Shown here: in pieces, positions 57,360 through 64,000 of the stretch | Layout of the letters: each line of letters opens with the position of its first letter | Numbering within the stretch: position 1 is the stretch's first letter | Source: Streptomyces sp. NBRC 110611 | GTDB lineage: Bacteria; Actinomycetota; Actinomycetes; Streptomycetales; Streptomycetaceae | Length of the DNA: 64,000 nucleotides | Assembly: GCF_001590865.1 (NCBI RefSeq) | Contig: NZ_BBUY01000007.1 | Coordinates: 112,972 to 176,971 of the forward strand | Reading direction: 5' to 3' | Position numbers and translations under genes: made by a program | The notes under the pieces: generated by a model | What the model was told of the DNA's origin: nothing | What the model saw: only the letters and a program-made list of their open reading frames with translations | Databases searched by the model: none

Positions 57360-58022
57360 GTGAGCGCCGCCGAGCCCCAGCCCGTCGCCGATGACGACCA
57401 GTCGCACGTCCCGCCGCTGACCACGCGAGTCGTGATCGCCGAGGACGAGGCCCTCATCCGCCTCGATCTCAAAGAGATGCTCGAGGAAGAGGGCTACACC
57501 GTCGTCGGTGAGGCCGGGGACGGCCAGACCGCCGTGGAGCTGGCCCGGGAGCACCGCCCCGACCTGGTGATCCTGGACGTGAAGATGCCCGTCCTGGACG
57601 GCATCTCCGCCGCCGAGAAGATCGCCGAGGAGAGCATCGCCCCGGTCCTGATGCTGACCGCGTTCTCGCAGCGCGAGCTGGTGGAGCGGGCGCGGGACGC
57701 CGGCGCCATGGCGTACCTGGTGAAGCCGTTCTCCAAGAGCGACGTCGTGCCGGCGATCGAGATGGCGGTGAGCCGGTTCACCGAGCTGAAGACGCTGGAG
57801 AAGGAGGTCGCCGACCTCACCCAGCGGCTGGAGACGCGGAAGCTGGTGGACCGCGCGAAGAGCATTCTGCAAACGCAGTACGGGCTGACCGAGCCGGCCG
57901 CGTTCCGGTGGATCCAGAAGACGTCGATGGACCGCCGGCTGTCGATGCAGCAGGTCGCCGAGGCGGTCATCGAGGACGCCGAGGAGAAGAAGCAGCAGAA
58001 GAAGGACCAGAAGGACCAGTAG
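57360..58022 (+). CDS. pdtaR: ANTAR-domain response regulator (PdtaR type)
   Basis: 220 residues from GTG 57360. Receiver domain with the acidic pair in VIAEDEALIR, phosphoacceptor D73 (LVILDVKMP), T98 and K in AYLVKPFSKSD. After a short coiled linker (ELKTLEKEVADLTQRLETRKLVDRAKSILQTQYG) comes the ANTAR RNA-binding domain with AFRWIQKTSMDRRLSMQQVAEAVI. Such proteins act as antiterminators on paired hairpins. No partner kinase is in the window. Lys/Gln-rich C-terminal tail. Confidence 0.93.
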   Translation: MSAAEPQPVADDDQSHVPPLTTRVVIAEDEALIRLDLKEMLEEEGYTVVGEAGDGQTAVELAREHRPDLVILDVKMPVLDGISAAEKIAEESIAPVLMLTAFSQRELVERARDAGAMAYLVKPFSKSDVVPAIEMAVSRFTELKTLEKEVADLTQRLETRKLVDRAKSILQTQYGLTEPAAFRWIQKTSMDRRLSMQQVAEAVIEDAEEKKQQKKDQKDQ

Positions 58023-58048
58023 CTGCGCGTGGTGTGCGTGTGCGCGGA

Positions 58049-58081
58049 CGGCCCCGTACCGAGGTGATCGGTGCGGGGCCG
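58049..58081. terminator. Terminator between pdtaR and the PaaI-type thioesterase
   Basis: 13-bp stem cggccccgtaccg/cggtgcggggccg (one T-G pair) with a 7-nt loop, in the gap of convergent genes. Confidence 0.75.
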
Positions 58082-58103
58082 CTCGTGTGTGGGGCCGTTC
58101 CGG

Positions 58104-58571
58104 TCAGCCGCGGTCGGTGCCGGCGTCGCGCAGCATGCAGGTCAGGCGGGTGGTGCAGACCCGCTTGTCGTGTTCGTCGGTGATGACGATCTCGTACGTG
58201 GCGGTGGAGCGGCCCCGGTGGACGGGCGTGGCGACGCCGGTGACCAGGCCGGAGCGGACGCCGCGGTGGTGGGTGCAGTTGAGGTCGACGCCGACGGCGA
58301 TCCTGGTGGGGCCGGCGTGCAGCATGGAGCCGACGGAGCCGAGGGTTTCGGCCAGGACGGCGGAGGCGCCGCCGTGCAGCAGCCCGTAGGGCTGGGTGTT
58401 GCCCTCGACGGGCATGGTGCCGACGACGCGGTCCGGGGCGGCCTCGGTGACCTGGACGCTCATCCGTTCGCCGAGGTTTCCGGCGGAGAAAAGGGCGGGC
58501 AGGTCGAGGCCGCGTCCGGCCCACTGGTCGAGGATCTCCTGCGGAAACTTCGTGGTGCTGCGCTCACCCAT
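58104..58571 (-). CDS. PaaI-type hotdog thioesterase
   Basis: 155 residues. Hotdog fold with the active-site stretch NTQPYGLLHGGASAVLAETLGSVGSM, in which the glycine pair and E74-like acid are typical of PaaI/YbaW thioesterases, followed by VGVDLNCTHHRGVRSGLVTGVATPVHRGRSTATYEI. It would hydrolyse an aryl- or acyl-CoA ester. The gap of 187 nt behind its start is rich in gtcgtc and cgtacgcc repeats. Confidence 0.88.
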   Translation of the reverse strand: MGERSTTKFPQEILDQWAGRGLDLPALFSAGNLGERMSVQVTEAAPDRVVGTMPVEGNTQPYGLLHGGASAVLAETLGSVGSMLHAGPTRIAVGVDLNCTHHRGVRSGLVTGVATPVHRGRSTATYEIVITDEHDKRVCTTRLTCMLRDAGTDRG

Positions 58572-58758
58572 GCTGCGGCTCCGTTCGCTTGCGCCTGATC
58601 GTCTGCGCGTGGTCGTCGCGCCGGTCGTCGTCTTCGTCGCCGGTCGTGCCGTACGCCGTTCGTGGCGTTCCGTACGCCGATCGGCGCTGTTCGTCGGTCC
58701 GTGCTGTTCTTATCAGGCCGCGGCGTGTGTGCGTAGTGCGGGGTTCCGTACGGGGCGG

Positions 58759-61092
58759 TCAGCCCTGAGCGGCGCTTTCCAGGCGGATCACGACGGACTT
58801 GGCGGCGGGGGTGTTGCTGGTGTCGGCGGTGTGGTCGAGCGGGATGAGGACGTTGGTCTCGGGGTAGTAGGCGGCGGCGCAGCCGCGGGCGGTGGGGTAG
58901 TGCACGACGCGGAAGCCGGTCGCGCGCCGTTCGCTGCCGTCGGTCCATTCGCTGACGAGGTCGGTGTACGCGCCGTCGGCGAGGCCGCGTTCGCGGGCGT
59001 CGTCGGGGTGGACGAGGACGACGCGGCGGCCGTTCTTGATGCCGCGGTAGCGGTCGTCGAGGCCGTAGATGGTGGTGTTGTACTGGTCGTGGGAGCGCAG
59101 TGTCTGGAGCAGCAGCCGGCCTTCGGGGACGGCGGGGTATGTGACGGGTGCGGCGGTGAAGTTGGCTTTCCCGGTGGCGGTGGGGAAGTGGCGGCTGTCC
59201 CTGGGGGCGTGCGGGAGGGCGAATCCGCCGGGGTGGGCGACCTTGGTGTTGAAGTTCTCGAAGCCCGGGATGACGTGGGCGATGCGGTCGCGGATGGCCG
59301 CGTAGTCCTGCTCGAACTGTTCCCAGGGGGTGTGGCTGCCGGGGCCGAGGACGCGGCGGGCGAGGCGGGTGACGATGGCGGTCTCGGAGAGCAGGTGGGG
59401 GCCGGCGGGTTCCAGGCGGCCGCGGGAGGCGTGCACCATGCCCATGGAGTCCTCGACGGTCACGAACTGCTCGCCGCTCGCCTGGAGGTCGCGTTCGGTG
59501 CGGCCCAGGGTCGGCAGGATGAGGGCGTGGGTGCCGGTGACGGCGTGTGAGCGGTTGAGTTTCGTGGAGATGTGGACGGTGAGCCGGGCGCGGCGCATGG
59601 CGGCTTCGGTGACGTCGGTGTCGGGTGTCGCGGCGACGAAGTTGCCGCCCATGGCGAGGAACACCTTGGCGCGGCCGTCGCGCAGGGCGTGGATGGCGCG
59701 GACGACGTCGAGGCCGTGTTCGCGGGGTGGTGCGAAGCCGAACTCCTTCTCCAGGGCGTCGAGGAAGGCGGGGGCGGGGCGTTCGAAGATGCCCATGGTG
59801 CGGTCGCCCTGGACGTTGCTGTGTCCGCGTACGGGGCAGACGCCGGCTCCGGGGCGGCCGATGTTGCCGCGCAGGAGGAGGAAGTTGACGACTTCCTGGA
59901 TGGTGGGGACGGCGTGTTTGTGCTGGGTGAGGCCCATGGCCCAGCAGACGATGGTGCGCCGGGAGGCGAGGATCATCTCCAGTGCGCGGTCGATCTCTTC
60001 GTGGGTGAGTCCGGTGGCGGCGAGCGTCTCGTCGTCGATGCCGCTGCTGTCGCTGCCGCTCTCGCTGCCGCCGTTGTCGGCGTTGTCGCCGCCGCCCCGT
60101 GCCAGCCGTGCGAACTCCTCGAAGCCGTGGGTGTGTTCGCGGATGAAGTCTTCGTCGACGGCGCCCGGGGTGTCGAGGATGCGGCGGTTGAAGGCGCGGA
60201 AGAGTGCCTGGTCGCCGCCGAGGCGTACTTGGAGGAAGAGGTCGGTGAGGGCGGTGCCGCCGCCGGCCAGGCCGCGTGGGGTCTGGGGGTTCTTGAAGCG
60301 TTCCAGGCCGGCTTCGGGGAGCGGGTTGATCGAGATGATCTTTGCTCCGCCGGCTTTGGCCTTCTCCAGGGCGGTGAGCATGCGGGGGTGGTTGGTGCCC
60401 GGGTTCTGGCCGGCGACGATGATCAGGTCGGCCTGGTAGAGGTCCTCCAGGAGGACGCTGCCCTTGCCGACGCCGAGGGTTTCGGTGAGGGCGGAGCCCG
60501 ACGACTCGTGGCACATGTTCGAGCAGTCGGGGAGGTTGTTGGTGCCGAATTCGCGGGCGAAGAGCTGGTAGAGGAAGGCGGCCTCGTTGCTGGTGCGCCC
60601 GGAGGTGTAGAAGACGGCTTCGTCGGGGGAGTCGAGGGCGGTCAGTTCCTCGCCGATGATGTCGAAGGCCTGCTCCCAGGGGACGGGGACGTAGTGGTCG
60701 GCGCCCTCGGGCAGGTACATGGGGTGGGTGAGGCGGCCCTGCTGGCCGAGCCAGTAGCCGCTGCGGGTGGCGAGGTCGGCGACGGAGTGGGCGGCGAAGA
60801 AGTCGGGGGTGACGCGGCGGAGGGTGGCTTCTTCGGCGACGGCCTTGGCGCCGTTCTCGCAGAACTCCGCGGTGTGCGGTTTGTCCGGCTCGGGCCAGGC
60901 GCAGCCGGGGCAGTCGAAGCCGTTCTGCTGGTTGACGCGGAGGAGGGTCAGGGCGGTGCGGCGGACGCCCATCTGCTTCTGCGAGATCCGCAGGGCGTGG
61001 GTGATGGCCGGGAGCCCGACGGCGGCGTGCTGGGGTTCGCCGACCTGGGGCGCGTCCTGGATGGGGTCGGACGAGGGCGGCTTGCCTGCCAT
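58759..61092 (-). CDS. Molybdopterin oxidoreductase, FdhF/YdeP family
   Basis: 777 residues, ATG 61092. N-terminal cysteines C61, C64 and C78 suggest an iron-sulfur site, then the Mo-bis-MGD domain with C194 in SNMCHESSGSAL as the possible Mo ligand, VAGQNPGTNHPRM, RGNIGRPGAGVCPVRGHSNVQGDRTM, and ILPTLGRTERDLQASGEQFVTVEDSMGMV. The C-terminal segment is the MGD-binding barrel (LLLQTLRSHDQYNTTIYG). A Ser/Gly/Asp insert (residues about 329-350) from repeated gtcgctgcc DNA is extra. The family includes E. coli YdeP, tied to acid resistance, but the reaction is not known. Confidence 0.88.
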   Translation of the reverse strand: MAGKPPSSDPIQDAPQVGEPQHAAVGLPAITHALRISQKQMGVRRTALTLLRVNQQNGFDCPGCAWPEPDKPHTAEFCENGAKAVAEEATLRRVTPDFFAAHSVADLATRSGYWLGQQGRLTHPMYLPEGADHYVPVPWEQAFDIIGEELTALDSPDEAVFYTSGRTSNEAAFLYQLFAREFGTNNLPDCSNMCHESSGSALTETLGVGKGSVLLEDLYQADLIIVAGQNPGTNHPRMLTALEKAKAGGAKIISINPLPEAGLERFKNPQTPRGLAGGGTALTDLFLQVRLGGDQALFRAFNRRILDTPGAVDEDFIREHTHGFEEFARLARGGGDNADNGGSESGSDSSGIDDETLAATGLTHEEIDRALEMILASRRTIVCWAMGLTQHKHAVPTIQEVVNFLLLRGNIGRPGAGVCPVRGHSNVQGDRTMGIFERPAPAFLDALEKEFGFAPPREHGLDVVRAIHALRDGRAKVFLAMGGNFVAATPDTDVTEAAMRRARLTVHISTKLNRSHAVTGTHALILPTLGRTERDLQASGEQFVTVEDSMGMVHASRGRLEPAGPHLLSETAIVTRLARRVLGPGSHTPWEQFEQDYAAIRDRIAHVIPGFENFNTKVAHPGGFALPHAPRDSRHFPTATGKANFTAAPVTYPAVPEGRLLLQTLRSHDQYNTTIYGLDDRYRGIKNGRRVVLVHPDDARERGLADGAYTDLVSEWTDGSERRATGFRVVHYPTARGCAAAYYPETNVLIPLDHTADTSNTPAAKSVVIRLESAAQG

Positions 61093-61364
61093 GGCGCTCT
61101 CCCTTGAGCCGTGGGCTGGTGCTCGCTCCACCGGGTGCGGCGGATCGTTGCGGTACGTGTCCGATCCTGTCACGGTCCGGGTGCGGTGGCGTAGTGGTGG
61201 CGCAGGGGCGGAGGCGGACACGGAGGTGGGGGCGGGCTGGGCGCGGGCCGGGCCGCGTGTGGGGAGGCGGCGGGATCGTGTGCGGCCCGCGCCGGACCGT
61301 GTACGCCCCCGCCGGGCGGCGGTCGCGGCGGGGATTGTCAGTGGGCCGTGGCAGGATCGGGGGC

Positions 61365-64000
61365 GTGGCAGCAAAGGCAGCGAAGAAGAACGAAGCGACC
61401 GGCACCGAGGCGGCGGCGGGTGGCCGTCCCCACCTGCTCCTGATGGACGGGCATTCCATGGCATACCGGGCGTTCTTCGCCCTGCCCGTGGAGAATTTCA
61501 CCACCGTCACCGGTCAACCGACCAATGCGATCTACGGCTTCGCGTCGATGCTCGCGAACACTCTGCGCGACGAAGCGCCTACGCACTTCGCGGTGGCCTT
61601 CGACGTGTCCCGCAAGACCTGGCGGTCCGAGGAGTTCGCGGACTACAAGGCGAACCGCTCCAAGACCCCCGACGAGTTCAAGGGCCAGGTCGAGCTGATC
61701 GGTGAGCTCCTCGACACGATGCGGGTCAAGCGCTTCGCCGTCGAGGGGTACGAGGCCGACGACGTCATCGCCACCCTCACCGAGCAGGCCACCGCCCAGG
61801 GCTTCCAGGTCTCGATCGTCACCGGCGACCGCGACTCCTTCCAGCTGGTCTCCGACGACGTCACGGTCCTCTACCCCACCAAGGGCGTCTCCGAGCTGAC
61901 CCGCTTCACCCCGGAGAAGGTCTTCGAGAAGTACGGCCTCACCCCCGCCCAGTACCCGGATTTCGCCGCGCTGCGCGGCGACCCGTCCGACAACCTCCCC
62001 GGTATCCCCGGCGTCGGCGAGAAGACCGCCACGAAGTGGATCAACCAGTTCGGTTCGTTCGCGGAGCTGGTCGAGCGCGCCGACGAGGTCAAGGGCAAGG
62101 CCGGTGCCAACCTCCGCGAGCACCTGGAAGCGGTGAAGCTCAACCGCCGCCTCACGGAGATGGTGCGGGACGTCGAGCTGTCCTGCGGGCCCGGGGAGCT
62201 GACCCGCGAGGCCTACGACCGCGAGGCCCTCAAGGTGTTCCTCAACGCCCTGGAGATCCGCAACCCGGGCCTGCGCGACCGGCTCCTCGCCGTCGACCCG
62301 GGCGCCGCCGGGACGACCGAGGAGGCCGCGCCCGCCGCCGGTGTCGAGGTGGACGGCGCGGTCCTCGGCACGGGCGAACTCGCTCCGTGGCTGGCCGAAC
62401 ACGGTAGCGGCACCCTGGGCATGGCCACCGTCGACGTCTGGAGCCTGGGCAGCGGAAACGTCGCCGAGGTCGCGCTCGCCACCGCCGGCGGCCCGGCCGT
62501 CTGGTTCGACCCGTCCCAGCTGGACGAGGCCGACGAGCAGGCGTTCGCCTCCTGGAGCGCCGACCCCGCCCGCCCCAAGGTGCTGCACAACGCCAAGGGC
62601 CTCATGCGGGTCTTCGGCGAGCACGGCTGGCACATCGACGGCGTCTCCATGGACACCGCCCTGGCCGCGTACCTGGTCAAGCCCGGCCGCCGCTCCTTCG
62701 CGCTGGACGCCCTGTCCATCGAGTACCTCGGCCGCGATCTCGCCCCGGCCGCGCCCGGCGACGGCCAGCTGGCGTTCGGCGCCGACGAGCAGGCCGAGGC
62801 CGACGCCCTGATGGTGCAGGCGCGTACCGTCCTCGACCTGGGGGCGGCCTTCGAGGCGAAACTGGCCGAGGTCGGCGCGGCCGAGCTGCTGCACGAGGTG
62901 GAGCTCCCGACCAGCCGACTGCTCGCCCGGATGGAACGGGCCGGCATCGCCGCCGAGCGGGCCTGGCTGGAGCGGATGGAGCAGCAGTTCGCCGGCGCCG
63001 TACAGCAGGCCGTCCAGGAGGCGCATGCCGCCGCCGGCCATGAATTCAACCTCGGCTCGCCCAAGCAGCTGCAGGAAGTCCTCTTCGGCGAGCTGGGCCT
63101 GCCCAAGACCAAGAAGACCAAGACCGGCTACACCACCGACGCCGACGCCCTCGCCTGGCTGGCCGCGCAGACCGACAACGAACTGCCGGTGATCATGCTG
63201 CGCCACCGCGAGCAGGCCAAGCTCCGCACCACCGTCGAGGGTCTGATCAAGACCATCGCCGCGGACGGCCGGATCCACACCACCTTCAACCAGACCGTCG
63301 CCGCCACCGGCCGGCTCTCCTCCACGGACCCCAACCTGCAGAACATCCCGGTCCGCACGGACGAGGGCCGGGCGATCCGCCGCGGCTTCGTCGTCGGTGA
63401 CGGCTTCGAGTCGCTGCTGACGGCCGACTACAGCCAGATCGAACTGCGCGTGATGGCCCACCTCTCCGAGGACGAGGGCCTGATCGAAGCCTTCACCTCC
63501 GGCGAGGACCTGCACACCACCGTCGCCTCCCAGGTCTTCGACGTCGCCAAGACCGAGGTGGACGCCGAGATGCGCCGCAAGATCAAGGCGATGTCCTACG
63601 GCCTCGCCTACGGCCTGTCGGCCTTCGGCCTCTCCCAGCAGCTGGGTATCCAGCCCGATGAGGCCCGCAAGCTGATGGACACCTATTTCGAGCGGTTCGG
63701 CGGGGTCCGCGACTACCTCCGCCGGGTCGTCGACGAAGCCCGCGCCACCGGTTACACCGAGACCATGCTCGGCCGCCGCCGGTACCTCCCGGACCTCAAC
63801 AGCGACAACCGCCAGCGCCGGGAGATGGCCGAGCGGATGGCGCTCAACGCCCCCATCCAGGGCACCGCCGCCGACATCGTCAAGATCGCGATGCTGCGGG
63901 TCGACGAGGCACTGCGTGCGGCCGGACTGGAATCCCGGCTGCTGCTGCAGGTCCACGACGAAATCGTGGTCGAGGTGGCCCCCGGCGAGCGCTCCGCGGT
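61365..64000 (+). CDS. polA: DNA polymerase I (3' end beyond the window)
   Basis: 878 codons before the window ends; homologues have about 905, so only the last thirty or so residues are missing. Start GTG 61365, then a Lys/Ala-rich stretch. 5'-3' exonuclease domain: HLLLMDGHSMAYRAFFALP, ADYKANRSKTPDEFKGQ, YEADDVIATL, VTGDRDSFQLVSDDV, LRGDPSDNLPGIPGVGEKTA. The proofreading domain is degenerate (ATVDVWSLG in place of a DxE motif). Polymerase: SSTDPNLQNIPVRTDEGR, LTADYSQIELRVMAHLSED, MRRKIKAMSYGLAYGLS (finger helix) and LLQVHDEIVVE (Mg aspartate). Its promoter lies in the 272-nt gap behind it. Confidence 0.98.
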   Translation, partial: MAAKAAKKNEATGTEAAAGGRPHLLLMDGHSMAYRAFFALPVENFTTVTGQPTNAIYGFASMLANTLRDEAPTHFAVAFDVSRKTWRSEEFADYKANRSKTPDEFKGQVELIGELLDTMRVKRFAVEGYEADDVIATLTEQATAQGFQVSIVTGDRDSFQLVSDDVTVLYPTKGVSELTRFTPEKVFEKYGLTPAQYPDFAALRGDPSDNLPGIPGVGEKTATKWINQFGSFAELVERADEVKGKAGANLREHLEAVKLNRRLTEMVRDVELSCGPGELTREAYDREALKVFLNALEIRNPGLRDRLLAVDPGAAGTTEEAAPAAGVEVDGAVLGTGELAPWLAEHGSGTLGMATVDVWSLGSGNVAEVALATAGGPAVWFDPSQLDEADEQAFASWSADPARPKVLHNAKGLMRVFGEHGWHIDGVSMDTALAAYLVKPGRRSFALDALSIEYLGRDLAPAAPGDGQLAFGADEQAEADALMVQARTVLDLGAAFEAKLAEVGAAELLHEVELPTSRLLARMERAGIAAERAWLERMEQQFAGAVQQAVQEAHAAAGHEFNLGSPKQLQEVLFGELGLPKTKKTKTGYTTDADALAWLAAQTDNELPVIMLRHREQAKLRTTVEGLIKTIAADGRIHTTFNQTVAATGRLSSTDPNLQNIPVRTDEGRAIRRGFVVGDGFESLLTADYSQIELRVMAHLSEDEGLIEAFTSGEDLHTTVASQVFDVAKTEVDAEMRRKIKAMSYGLAYGLSAFGLSQQLGIQPDEARKLMDTYFERFGGVRDYLRRVVDEARATGYTETMLGRRRYLPDLNSDNRQRREMAERMALNAPIQGTAADIVKIAMLRVDEALRAAGLESRLLLQVHDEIVVEVAPGERSA

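Overview
The window is high-GC actinobacterial chromosome, almost certainly Streptomyces. The signs are codons ending nearly always in C or G, many GTG starts and one TTG start, a trpM gene, actinobacterial-type PriA, an ANTAR response regulator of the PdtaR type, and a gene order his-trp-lgt ... gltBD ... pyk-pdtaR ... polA. All coordinates come from reading the sequence; no database search was made.

Region by region. (1) 1-15190: a mixed histidine/tryptophan cluster: hisA/priA (5' end damaged at the window edge), a RidA-like gene, hisF; then a minus-strand sdhC-sdhA-sdhB block with a divergent LysR gene and a TIGR03085-type protein; then hisI, trpE, a trp-associated membrane protein, an HGxxPAAW protein, trpC, trpM, trpB, trpA and a strong terminator, followed by a DsbA-like membrane thiol protein and lgt. 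No trpF is present, which fits a bifunctional PriA. (2) 16406-23957 on the minus strand: six genes that all overlap start-to-stop, namely four ADP-ribosylglycohydrolase-fold paralogues, a CaiB/BaiF CoA-transferase and a CitE-like CoA lyase. (3) 24333-31451: a VIT-type metal transporter, then gltB-gltD (glutamate synthase), possibly under GlnR.

(4) 31728-42376: accessory and regulatory genes: flavin reductase-like with divergent ArsR, MarR with divergent SDR, a lipoprotein, LacI with divergent alpha/beta hydrolase, an HEVMH metallopeptidase-like protein with a zinc ribbon, a secreted trypsin, and a NarL-type two-component pair. Several intergenic tandem repeats and palindromic operators sit here. 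(5) 42714-47881: a four-gene co-directional cluster (double-hotdog thioesterase, MFS exporter, acyl-CoA dehydrogenase, FAD monooxygenase) that looks like a small specialised-metabolism or catabolic unit.

(6) 48051-54673: aminopeptidase N, a DesA-like PLP decarboxylase overlapped by a DesB-like lysine/amine N-hydroxylase, and a SIMPL-domain protein, all with an extreme preference for C-ending codons on the plus strand. (7) 54819-64000: pyk, a freestanding LAGLIDADG-like gene beside tRNA-Leu(CAA), the ANTAR regulator, a PaaI-type thioesterase, a molybdopterin oxidoreductase of the FdhF/YdeP type, and polA running off the right edge.

The most interesting points are the coupled ADP-ribosylglycohydrolase/CoA-transferase/CoA-lyase operon, the orphan desA-desB-like pair, the 42.7-47.9 kb cluster, palindromic repeat elements inserted in frame in coding sequence, and the LAGLIDADG gene next to a tRNA.
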